21,807 nucleotides of DNA, taken from a virus. The position numbers and the translations under genes were made by a program. Each line of letters begins with the position of its first letter. The first letter of the stretch is position 1. Below are positions 1 to 5,218 of this stretch, piece after piece. The notes under the pieces were generated by a model that saw only the letters and a program-made list of their open reading frames with translations, was not told the origin of the DNA and ran no database searches. The DNA is taken from positions 1 to 21,807 of IMG/VR virus record IMGVR_UViG_3300032032_000031; one strand, written 5' to 3'.

Positions 1-2
1 TC

Positions 3-353
3 TTTGCCGGATTCATCTCCCAAGGCAGGGAAGCAAAGACGCAAACCGGAGCCACTCGCATTCTGAATACCACAGATAGACTTTGCGAACTTTTCCAACA
101 TGGGAAAGGGAACTTTGGCTCGAATCGTCTCGACGTATACCACGCCGGAACGGATTACTATAGCCACGAATCAAGCGGATACGCCGGAACGGATAAGTTC
201 GACCAAGGCAAACAATTCGTTTCAAGCGAATTCGGCACCGGAGCGGAACGCAAAAACGAGTTGCTCAACATCATTACGCAAGATGATGAATGGACAAAGA
301 CCCGCGAGAATGGCGAAAAGGTTTTGCACTCAATCGCCTTGTCTCAAGTTTGA
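3..353 (+). CDS. 3' end of an unknown protein, cut by the window edge
   Basis: An open frame runs from the first bases of the window to TGA at 351-353, giving 116 residues with no start codon required, so the gene begins upstream. The translation is polar and rich in Gly, Ser, Asn, Asp and Tyr, and includes two similar pieces, YHAGTDYY and GYAGTDKF, then a charged helical-looking tail (ERKNELLNII, WTKTRENGEK). Codons mostly end in C or G, as in the genes at 873 and 1277 and unlike the AT-rich genes after 2500. I do not recognise a family. A strong intrinsic terminator follows at 426-457, as expected at the end of a transcription unit. An ATG-initiated frame at 100-405 overlaps it but reads as a low-quality shadow rich in Thr, Ser and Arg. 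Confidence 0.6.
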   Translation, partial: FAGFISQGREAKTQTGATRILNTTDRLCELFQHGKGNFGSNRLDVYHAGTDYYSHESSGYAGTDKFDQGKQFVSSEFGTGAERKNELLNIITQDDEWTKTRENGEKVLHSIALSQV

Positions 354-354
354 T

Positions 355-405
355 ATGGAAGTAATACTAATAGCCGGAATAGTTTACCTTGCGGTAATAC
401 TATAA
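355..405 (+). CDS. possible 16-residue hydrophobic micropeptide
   Basis: ATG at 355, one base after the preceding stop, opens a 16-codon frame whose product is almost entirely hydrophobic (MEVILIAGIVYLAVIL). It could form a short membrane helix. It lies between the end of the truncated gene and the terminator at 426. There is no convincing ribosome binding site, and a frame this short can arise by chance, so the call is weak. Confidence 0.15.
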   Translation: MEVILIAGIVYLAVIL

Positions 406-425
406 GAACAGAAGAGAAAACCAAA

Positions 426-457
426 AGACGCCTCCGAAAGTGGGGGCGTCTTTTTTT
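426..457 (+). terminator. intrinsic (Rho-independent) terminator
   Basis: A 10-bp GC-rich stem (426-435 with 442-451, one G:U pair), a 6-nt loop GAAAGT and a run of seven T at 451-457, preceded by A-rich sequence. This is a textbook intrinsic terminator. It closes the transcription unit that enters the window from the left. Confidence 0.85.
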
Positions 458-470
458 CGTTCAAATACAA

Positions 471-530
471 ATAGAAAAGAAAATAGACTCGAGAAAATAG
501 AAAAGAAAATAGATGCAATAAAATAGAAGA
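471..530 (+). repeat. A-rich tandem repeat, 26-bp period
   Basis: The 17-bp segment ATAGAAAAGAAAATAGA at 471-487 recurs exactly at 497-513, and a diverged third copy starts at 523 (ATAGAAGAAGGAG), each 26 bp apart. The tract is almost pure purine plus A/T and ends just before the 55-bp repeats. It may be bent or easily melted DNA beside a structured locus; low complexity alone could also explain it. Confidence 0.5.
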
Positions 531-554
531 AGGAGAACGAGAGGAACCGGCACC

Positions 555-719
555 GGATCGGGAGGAGAATCCTTAAACGTAAACTAAGGATCGGAGGTGC
601 CGACCTCCCGGATCGGGAGGAGAATCCTTAAACGTAAACTAAGGATCGGAGGTGCCGACCTCCCGGATCGGGAGGAGAATCCTTAAACGTAAACTAAGGA
701 TCGGAGGTGCCGACCTCCC
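555..719. repeat. three perfect head-to-tail 55-bp repeats with nested inverted repeats
   Basis: Units at 555-609, 610-664 and 665-719 are identical in all 55 bases, and the first five bases (GGATC) recur at 720-724 before the sequence diverges. Each unit holds two inverted repeats: ATCCTTA...TAAGGAT with a 9-nt loop, and GGAGGT-GCCG-ACCTCC. The CCTCCC at the end of one unit can also pair with GGGAGG inside the same unit or at the start of the next (loop GGATC), so alternative folds compete. No credible gene crosses the array. It sits in a 467-bp non-coding stretch (406-872) that otherwise holds the terminator at 426 and the A-rich repeats. Possible roles are replication-origin or protein-binding iterons, a packaging or recombination site, or a structured RNA. 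The sequence does not decide between them. Confidence 0.97.
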
Positions 720-809
720 GGATCTTAGGCGCGCATCTATTATATACGCACAAAAGCCCACGAAAAAAAAACAAAGTTTAATTTGCAATCCCTCGAAAAG
801 TGTGCGTTG

Positions 810-839
810 TTGATTGTGTGCCGAAGGTGGCACTAGTTA
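810..839 (+). promoter_or_regulatory. weak candidate promoter for the 873 gene pair
   Basis: TTGATT (810-815) and TAGTTA (834-839) are 18 bp apart, upstream of the ATG at 873. A small hairpin (GTGCC...GGCAC) lies between them. The match to a sigma-70 type promoter is loose. The main support is position: a promoter is needed between the terminator at 426 and the genes at 873 and 1277. Confidence 0.22.
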
Positions 840-872
840 AAATTCATCACCTAAACAAAAAAAAGACAAACC

Positions 873-1271
873 ATGAACAAGTACCAAAAACTTCTCTCCT
901 CCCTTCTCTTAGCGTTGGCGCATAGCCAAGCGAACATTGGGAACGGACACAGTCCCAACAGAGTTCTCCGGCTCAAGAACCTAGTGGAGAAGGTGGAGCA
1001 AAAAATCTTCGACCTATACAATGAGCCTCCCGCCGATGACACGAAGGAATTGCTTGAAATGTCGGAGGAGGAATGGGAGAAAAAACAGCAAGACGCTAAA
1101 GACGATATGCACGACAAGTTTATGCACGACATAGAGGTTGGACGATATGATCGACTTTCCCCAGTAAAATGGGATGAGGTGGAGACCTACCAAGACCCCA
1201 ACGCCGAAACGGACTTAGAAGAGGAGTTGGAGCAATTTTCTTTCGACAACCGCAACTTAAACCAAGGATAA
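873..1271 (+). CDS. acidic protein of unknown function
   Basis: 132 residues. I do not recognise a family. The N-terminal part (about 1-50) is basic and helical. The rest is strongly acidic, with runs such as EMSEEEWEKKQQD and DLEEELEQ, and is probably helical; there is no signal peptide, Cys cluster or enzyme motif. The start lacks a Shine-Dalgarno match: the leader is A-rich (AAAAAAAAGACAAACC before ATG). The next gene starts 5 bp after the stop, so the two are probably co-transcribed. Codons favour C and G at the third position, unlike the genes after 2500. A 93-residue minus-strand frame at 851-1132 is a Ser-rich shadow of this gene. Confidence 0.75.
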   Translation: MNKYQKLLSSLLLALAHSQANIGNGHSPNRVLRLKNLVEKVEQKIFDLYNEPPADDTKELLEMSEEEWEKKQQDAKDDMHDKFMHDIEVGRYDRLSPVKWDEVETYQDPNAETDLEEELEQFSFDNRNLNQG

Positions 1272-1276
1272 TTACA

Positions 1277-1897
1277 ATGGCACTTACAATCAACACCACC
1301 ACCACGCCCGGAGAAGTCCGGGCACTTAATCAAGCCGAGTTCAAGAATGAACTCTTAACCTTCCGGGGCACCGGGTTCGCCACTATGACGGCGAACACGT
1401 GCCCGGCAATGAAAGCCGGGGGGCAGTTTAAGACCGGAGACGTAACCAAGCGTTACCATGGGCAAATCCTTTGGGGTGCGTCAATGTATCACGGAAGTAG
1501 CTTGGAACGCCAATGGCTGAAGGAGAACCCAGGAAGGAGCCGGGCAGACCTTCCCGACTTCGACATTGCTCCCCCTCCCTTTGGGGAGCGTCTTTTCAAC
1601 CCGGAGACCGGGAAGGTTTCAAGCATCGTTGAATGCACCCCGAAATCCGGACCCAACAAGGGCAAACTAACTCACTACCTCCGGTGCCGAATGGGAGACC
1701 GTCTAAGCCCCTTACGCTACTTCGAGACCGCCACCGGGATGGACATAGACCCGGAAGAAGTCACGCCTTGTCTCCGTCCAAGCTACAAGCCGAAAAATCA
1801 AGAGGCATTGAAAGAAGAGATATACGTCAGAACCTACGCCCTTTCGGGTATTGTTGAATTCGTTACCGCCGGAGAAGTCTGGGAAATCTTGAGATAG
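1277..1897 (+). CDS. protein of unknown function, possibly a small phage protein family
   Basis: 206 residues starting MALTINTTTTPGEV; the ATG follows the preceding stop by 5 bp. The body is rich in Pro, Gly, Arg and aromatic residues. It contains GTGFATMTANTCPAMK near residue 30, a basic Gly/Tyr segment (VTKRYHGQILWG), then PPPFGERLFNPETGK and a late segment THYLRCRMGDR. The general layout, F-x-T-x-T followed by P-x-M-K and later a short 'YLR' strand, recalls small uncharacterised proteins found in phages and plasmids, but that is recollection and not a firm assignment. C-ending codons suggest selection for high expression or an origin different from the AT-rich genes. The bases around its start (TACAATGGCACT) match those of the probable capsid gene at 21684. 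A hairpin follows the gene at 1914-1947. Confidence 0.75.
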   Translation: MALTINTTTTPGEVRALNQAEFKNELLTFRGTGFATMTANTCPAMKAGGQFKTGDVTKRYHGQILWGASMYHGSSLERQWLKENPGRSRADLPDFDIAPPPFGERLFNPETGKVSSIVECTPKSGPNKGKLTHYLRCRMGDRLSPLRYFETATGMDIDPEEVTPCLRPSYKPKNQEALKEEIYVRTYALSGIVEFVTAGEVWEILR

Positions 1898-1913
1898 GAA
1901 GGAATCGAGAACC

Positions 1914-1947
1914 GGGAGCCGGGAGGAAAAAGCGCCTCCCGGCTTCC
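1914..1947 (+). terminator. GC-rich hairpin after the 1277 gene, terminator-like but without a T-run
   Basis: A 13-bp stem (1914-1926 with 1935-1947, one G:U pair) closes an 8-nt loop AAAAAGCG. It starts 17 bp after the TAG of the upstream gene, the usual place for a terminator. It is followed by TTGCGTCC, not a run of T, so it may instead stabilise the mRNA 3' end or act together with Rho. Confidence 0.45.
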
Positions 1948-1974
1948 TTGCGTCCAGATCCCTCGCTTGAGTTC

Positions 1975-2018
1975 ACTTCCAAACGCCTTGGAAGTTAAAT
2001 TCTAGACTTCCAAATGCC
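1975..2018. repeat. inverted and direct repeat cluster (ACTTCCAA element)
   Basis: ACTTCCAA (1975-1982) and TTGGAAGT (1988-1995) form a perfect 8-bp inverted repeat around ACGCC. The 13-mer ACTTCCAAACGCC at 1975-1987 recurs at 2006-2018 with a single change. Three copies of one element within 44 bp in a gene-free stretch suggest a protein-binding site, but no partner can be named. Confidence 0.55.
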
Positions 2019-2066
2019 ACCACCCTCCCCCATTATTCAAAATTGTGAATGCGATAAGCGGAGCGC

Positions 2067-2084
2067 ATAGGCCCGGGGGCCTAT
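2067..2084. repeat. 8-bp perfect inverted repeat with a 2-nt centre
   Basis: ATAGGCCC-GG-GGGCCTAT, an almost perfect palindrome in the gene-free stretch 1898-2182. That stretch (285 bp) otherwise holds the hairpin at 1914, the ACTTCCAA cluster and a run of nine G at 2172-2180. I see no tRNA or credible gene in it. Confidence 0.5.
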
Positions 2085-2182
2085 TCTTCAATATCCCCTC
2101 CTTCGAATTCATTACGGTTTCTGTGTGGGCGGCTAACTGGGAAGGGCTACTAGCTTAACAAGCGTCTTAAAGGGGGGGGGTA

Positions 2183-2335
2183 TTATTGAAAATCTATGAA
2201 TTTGGAAAGTGTTTTGATTTCTTCGATTCCATAAAAATTCCCAAGGTAATATAGAAAAAGGGAAAAATCTTTATGCGAAAGGAATTGAACTTGTATGGCG
2301 ACTTGGTTATATTTGCCGTCATACCACATATCCAT
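2183..2335 (-). CDS. small minus-strand protein, possibly the second half of a split gene
   Basis: 50 residues: MDMWYDGKYN at the start, then an aromatic and charged body (QVAIQVQFLS, LYYLGNFYGIEE) with normal globular composition. The ATG shares one base with the TGA of the upstream minus-strand frame (TGATG), the usual arrangement for translational coupling. The same frame stays open for 11 further codons upstream of the ATG, and those also read as plausible protein (TYVETDEIFRL), so this could be the C-terminal half of one gene interrupted by a frameshift. I do not recognise it. Every other credible gene in the window is on the plus strand. Confidence 0.35.
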   Translation of the reverse strand: MDMWYDGKYNQVAIQVQFLSHKDFSLFLYYLGNFYGIEEIKTLSKFIDFQ

Positions 2336-2553
2336 CAGCCTAAATATTTCGTCGGTTTCCACGTAGGTTTAGAGAATAAAAGAGTATTGAAGCAGAATTT
2401 CTTAGTATCCTTCATAAGTTTGCATCCTAGGCATTCTAGGCGGCTGATCATTTCTTGTTTATGCCTCATATTGACAAAAACGACAACTTCATTTGGTTCT
2501 TCGACAAAATGATCGGAGAATTCTTCGCAGATTGCAGTAATAATTGATTTCAT
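2335..2553 (-). CDS. small minus-strand protein of unknown function
   Basis: 72 residues: an acidic N-terminal half (ICEEFSDHFVEEPNEVVVFV), then a Cys/Lys-rich part (LECLGCKLMKDTKKFCF). The composition looks like a real soluble protein, and better than that of the overlapping plus-strand frame at 2273-2512. Upstream on the minus strand is a perfect TATAAT (plus-strand 2566-2571), overlapping the -10-like box of the divergent gene. The implied leader is only a few bases, no Shine-Dalgarno site is seen and the -35 region is poor. It is coupled by TGATG to the frame at 2183-2335. It may be a true small early gene or a decayed remnant. Confidence 0.4.
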   Translation of the reverse strand: MKSIITAICEEFSDHFVEEPNEVVVFVNMRHKQEMISRLECLGCKLMKDTKKFCFNTLLFSKPTWKPTKYLG

Positions 2554-2572
2554 TCGTGTAATATGTATTATA
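2544..2572 (+). promoter_or_regulatory. candidate promoter, possibly bidirectional
   Basis: TTGATT (2544-2549), 16 bp, then TATTAT (2566-2571) inside TGTATTATA at 2564-2572. Read on the other strand the same bases give TATAAT, facing the minus-strand frame at 2553. The box ends only 5 bp before the preferred ATG at 2578, so a transcript from it would be nearly leaderless. The portal gene has the identical box at the identical distance. Confidence 0.3.
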
Positions 2573-2577
2573 CAGTT

Positions 2578-3027
2578 ATGAAGGTTAAATTTCTTTTGTT
2601 TTTATTTTTATTGTTCAGCATGGGATGTGGATCAATGAATATTATAAAGCACTTCAAGCCCAACGAGCATCTTGCGCCCCCGCCGAAGGTTAGTGCGGAA
2701 GAGGTCTTTAATTACGTTGACAGCAACAATGACAATACAATTAGCAAAGAGGAATTTGCCGCCGAAGATATAACTGTGGCCGCGAAACCGGCCATTCAGG
2801 AAATTGACGGGAAGACACCTCTAATAATATTCTTATGGCTCATGGGTGGAACTTGTCTTTTATTGGCGGTCTTAAAAATAAAGCCGATATCTAGTGCGGC
2901 TAGTGCTGCCGGCATGAAGATCTGTGAAGCTTCGTTTGATGGACTCACTGTAATAAAAGCTAAATTTAATGGACTACGCAAAAAGGGAATACTATCGGGC
3001 AAGGAACGAGTGGAAGACGCTGAATGA
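2578..3027 (+). CDS. lipoprotein-like membrane protein with one EF-hand loop
   Basis: 149 residues from ATG 2578. An ATG at 2563 would add MYYTV in front of a complete signal sequence, so 2578 is preferred. Order: MKVK, a hydrophobic stretch (5-13), then SMG and Cys17, which looks like a lipoprotein signal peptide, although Ser at -3 is not the usual Leu. Residues 48-59 (DSNNDNTISKEE) match the canonical 12-residue EF-hand loop with acidic or polar ligands at 1, 3, 5, 9 and Glu at 12. A second hydrophobic segment (about 81-99, PLIIFLWLMGG to LAVLK) can span a membrane, followed by a basic tail. A single EF-hand unit of this kind may bind calcium or be structural. The role is unknown; lysis, superinfection exclusion or envelope contact are possible. 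Its last 59 bp overlap the J-domain gene. Confidence 0.75.
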   Translation: MKVKFLLFLFLLFSMGCGSMNIIKHFKPNEHLAPPPKVSAEEVFNYVDSNNDNTISKEEFAAEDITVAAKPAIQEIDGKTPLIIFLWLMGGTCLLLAVLKIKPISSAASAAGMKICEASFDGLTVIKAKFNGLRKKGILSGKERVEDAE

Positions 3028-3511
3028 AGAAAAAGATTCTATTGAAAAAATAGAAAAGATGGCATGGAGCGAATTCTATGCAGCTGTCATGGGTTACGTT
3101 GACGATAATAACCTAGCATCTCCATTTACAAAGAAAAAAACTGAAGACGAGAATGACAGTAAAATGTCCTTCGACGACGAGGTCGTGAAGAGTGCATATA
3201 GGCAGGCTGCCCTAAGAAGTCACCCGGACAAAGAATCCGGCAATGAGGAATTATTTCAAGAATTGTCCCAAGCGAAACAAGAGGGGAATTTAAATAAATT
3301 CATTGATTGCGCGAAACAATTGGATGTATCCATAGAGGATATTTCGATATCTCATGTAGAAGCTCTTGAGCAAGAGGTGGAGAAGATGAGAAAAAGCGTT
3401 TTAGATATGACTTCAAGCCCTCATTGGGTTTGGTTTCATTCGAGTAAAAATAAAAAACAGTTAATAATAGAAAGGATTTGTAATGCCTCAACAGAAGAAC
3501 AAGGACAGTAG
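2969..3511 (+). CDS. J-domain (DnaJ-like) co-chaperone protein
   Basis: 180 residues. Residues about 68-125 resemble a J-domain: DDEVVKSAYRQAALRSHPDK contains helix II and the invariant HPD tripeptide (85-87), followed by a helix III-like stretch (NEELFQELSQAKQEGN). J-domains bind Hsp70 (DnaK) and stimulate its ATPase, so this protein probably recruits the host chaperone for virion assembly or host takeover. There is no Gly/Phe linker or zinc domain, so it is not a full DnaJ. The N-terminus (1-45) is charged and helical; a coiled-coil-like segment follows the J-domain (VEALEQEVEKMRKSV). The chosen ATG overlaps the upstream gene by 59 bp; an alternative in-frame ATG at 3060 would avoid the overlap but cut the N-terminal helix. 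It overlaps PhoH by 29 bp. Confidence 0.8.
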   Translation: MDYAKREYYRARNEWKTLNEEKDSIEKIEKMAWSEFYAAVMGYVDDNNLASPFTKKKTEDENDSKMSFDDEVVKSAYRQAALRSHPDKESGNEELFQELSQAKQEGNLNKFIDCAKQLDVSIEDISISHVEALEQEVEKMRKSVLDMTSSPHWVWFHSSKNKKQLIIERICNASTEEQGQ

Positions 3512-4211
3512 CAAGGATAGCCAAGAGATAATGCCGAAATTATATATCAAGCACAAAAAGTTCACTGCGAAACAAAATGAATTTCTTGATATAGCTTTCG
3601 ACCAACAGACCAAGATAATGTTCATTAGTGGTCCTGCGGGGAGTACTAAGACTTTTATGTCTGTTTATGCGGGTCTCAAGGAAATGAGCGGTAATGACGA
3701 CTTAGACATTCTTTATGTTAGAACGGTCATTGAAAGTGCTGAGAAGGGATTGGGCTTTCTGCCGGGAGACATGGAAGAGAAGTTGAATCCTTATATGGCC
3801 CCACTCAAGGATAAGCTTGACGAAATGTTACCGGTAAAAACAAGCCCTACGATTCAGAGACAACTGCTTGAGAGGGGTAGGGTTCAAGCCATGCCCATAA
3901 ACTACTTAAGGGGGGCTAGTTGGACCAATAAGATCATAGTGGCAGACGAAGCTCAGAATTTTACGTTTCAAGAGCTTACTACTTTGATAACTAGGTTGGG
4001 GGAGGACAGTAAATTGTTTATTTGCGGAGACCCGATGCAGAGCGACATTAACTCAAGATCTGGTTTCATGCCGATGTACAATATCTTCAATGACAATGAA
4101 AGCGAATCGAAGGGAATTCATTGTTTTGCCTTCTCTGAGAGCGATATCAAAAGAAGTCAAATTTTAAAATACATAATAAAAAGGTTAAAATACCACAAGA
4201 AGAACGTGTAA
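3483..4211 (+). CDS. phoH: PhoH-family ATPase
   Basis: 242 residues. Walker A GPAGSTKT (50-57), Walker B-type IIVADEAQN (151-159) and CGDPMQSDIN (181-190) are the signature blocks of the PhoH P-loop family, related to the helicase I core. The N-terminal F-TAKQNEFLD segment matches the usual adenine-recognition Q region. PhoH genes are frequent in marine and other large phages; an RNA- or nucleotide-linked function is suspected but the exact role is not established. The Shine-Dalgarno site GAAAGGA precedes the ATG by about 6 nt, which fixes the start even though it lies inside the J-domain gene. The length is close to that of short phage PhoH proteins, and no key residue is missing. Confidence 0.93.
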   Translation: MPQQKNKDSSKDSQEIMPKLYIKHKKFTAKQNEFLDIAFDQQTKIMFISGPAGSTKTFMSVYAGLKEMSGNDDLDILYVRTVIESAEKGLGFLPGDMEEKLNPYMAPLKDKLDEMLPVKTSPTIQRQLLERGRVQAMPINYLRGASWTNKIIVADEAQNFTFQELTTLITRLGEDSKLFICGDPMQSDINSRSGFMPMYNIFNDNESESKGIHCFAFSESDIKRSQILKYIIKRLKYHKKNV

Positions 4212-4219
4212 TATATCAT

Positions 4220-4585
4220 ATGGAGAACATTTTATTCGTCGCGACAAGAGATCCGGCAAAGCGTCGGGCAAATTACGCACTCTCTAAATTTGACGAAATG
4301 ATTGAATTCTCCATTAGATTCATGATGAGTGTTCACGGACAAGGCAGATGGCCATCTTCAAGAGCAAGCAGGGGTCAGGCAAGGTTCGTCTCTAATTTGA
4401 CAAAAGATGATATAGATTGGGCGTATAAAATAATCATTATGGATGACACTCCTCCTTTATTTAATGAAAAAGATCATTATAAAAATAAAATTGACCACTG
4501 GGAGATTAACGAAAGAATTCCTTGGTACAATCAAAAAAAATTAATAAAAGATAAAGTTTCGTCTCTTCTAAATGAGATTAACTAA
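4220..4585 (+). CDS. low-molecular-weight phosphatase-like protein, probably catalytically dead
   Basis: 121 residues. The layout resembles small LMW protein-tyrosine-phosphatase-like proteins: strand MENILFVAT, then a loop and helix, then DDIDWAYKIIIMD in the place of the family's 'ADLII-MD' strand, then a terminal IPW segment and helix. In active members the first strand runs into a C-x5-R loop. Here the Cys position is Ala8 (FVATRDPAKRR) and the loop Arg is replaced or shifted (Lys14-Arg15), so phosphatase chemistry is not expected. If the fold assignment is right, the protein may bind a phosphate or a partner without hydrolysis. There is no Shine-Dalgarno site. It begins 8 bp after PhoH and its TAA shares a base with the next ATG (TAATG). 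The fold assignment rests on weak motif similarity. Confidence 0.6.
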   Translation: MENILFVATRDPAKRRANYALSKFDEMIEFSIRFMMSVHGQGRWPSSRASRGQARFVSNLTKDDIDWAYKIIIMDDTPPLFNEKDHYKNKIDHWEINERIPWYNQKKLIKDKVSSLLNEIN

Positions 4586-4767
4586 TGGACTGTAAGATTC
4601 TTACTCCCGACTTAGGTCTACAAAAGGCTTGCGTCATCAAGGAATTCACTCAGACGGGTGGACAACATCATGGGGAGAAGATGGTTGTCTTAAGATTAAA
4701 GAACCGCTCATTGTCTATTTGGCAAAAAGAAAGAATTTCTCTAAAAAAGGATATAATTTTCGAATAA
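4585..4767 (+). CDS. small basic protein of unknown function
   Basis: 60 residues starting MDCKILTPDLG and ending in a Lys-rich tail (ERISLKKDIIFE). The start overlaps the preceding stop by one base (TAATG), so translation is probably coupled. There is no membrane segment or motif, and I do not recognise it. Position and coupling are the main evidence that it is real. Confidence 0.6.
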   Translation: MDCKILTPDLGLQKACVIKEFTQTGGQHHGEKMVVLRLKNRSLSIWQKERISLKKDIIFE

Positions 4768-4790
4768 AGTGTACATTTAAAGAAATTTAA

Positions 4791-4818
4791 TTGATTTTTT
4801 TAAAATTTTCGATAGTAT
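4791..4818 (+). promoter_or_regulatory. candidate promoter for the 4829 gene
   Basis: TTGATT (4791-4796), 16 bp, TAGTAT (4813-4818), in the 61-bp AT-rich gap 4768-4828, one of the few gaps in this gene block. It has the same -35 sequence and spacing as the candidate at 2544. The -10 box lies only 10 bp before the ATG, implying a very short leader. AT-richness makes chance matches likely. Confidence 0.3.
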
Positions 4819-4828
4819 ATCCTTATAT

Positions 4829-5209
4829 ATGAATGAGATATCGCAAATAGGATCAAGTGAGGTAATAATAGCAGTCATCAGTTCTTTGACTACTTTGCTT
4901 TTGGCATGGTTAAAAATAAAGCATAATAAAGGCAAGCAAGAGAAGGAAGAAAATGAGATACAGAATAAAGCGGAGACGCTAATCGAGAACCTCCACGCTG
5001 AAAAGATAATATTCATCCGAAAGGGAAAAAAAGAATTCGAGATTCAGGCTGGGATTCTCAATGAAAAAGTGTTCCCAGTCAAAGATAAAGAGGGAAAACA
5101 GATGGGGGAATTAAAGATAGTTTTCTCGAATAAAAAAGAATTAAGCCAAGAGGACGAAGGGTTAATAATAGATTACCTTAAGTTGTTTTGGAAGAAATCA
5201 AAACGATAG
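4829..5209 (+). CDS. single-pass membrane protein of unknown function
   Basis: 126 residues. Residues about 11-30 (EVIIAVISSLTTLLLAWLKI) form one N-terminal transmembrane helix, followed by a strongly charged region (KHNKGKQEKEENE) and a soluble domain with Lys/Glu-rich strands ending in FWKKSKR. Positive charge after the helix predicts a cytoplasmic C-terminal domain. It could belong to lysis (holin- or spanin-like) or membrane takeover, but no family is recognised and no lysin is nearby. The overlapping minus-strand frame at 4777-5016 is a shadow. Confidence 0.65.
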   Translation: MNEISQIGSSEVIIAVISSLTTLLLAWLKIKHNKGKQEKEENEIQNKAETLIENLHAEKIIFIRKGKKEFEIQAGILNEKVFPVKDKEGKQMGELKIVFSNKKELSQEDEGLIIDYLKLFWKKSKR

Positions 5210-5218
5210 GAGGTTACC

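Noticed and set aside
100-405. Plus-strand ATG frame of 101 codons
   Set aside because: It overlaps the better-looking truncated frame 3-353 and has shadow-like composition (Thr, Ser and Arg runs); only its last 16 codons (355-405) are kept as a weak micropeptide.
555-719. CRISPR array
   Set aside because: The three units are directly adjacent with no spacers; they are tandem repeats.
639-833. Minus-strand frame across the 55-bp repeats
   Set aside because: It is created by the repeats, rich in Arg, Leu and Pro, without a ribosome binding site.
2041-2180. Possible tRNA suggested by TTCGAATTC and GC-rich stems
   Set aside because: No acceptor stem or anticodon arm can be paired around it.
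2273-2512. Plus-strand frame of 79 codons
   Set aside because: Composition (Ser/Thr/Leu-rich end, basic middle) is poorer than that of the overlapping minus-strand frames, and there is no ribosome binding site; it remains the alternative if the minus strand proves silent.
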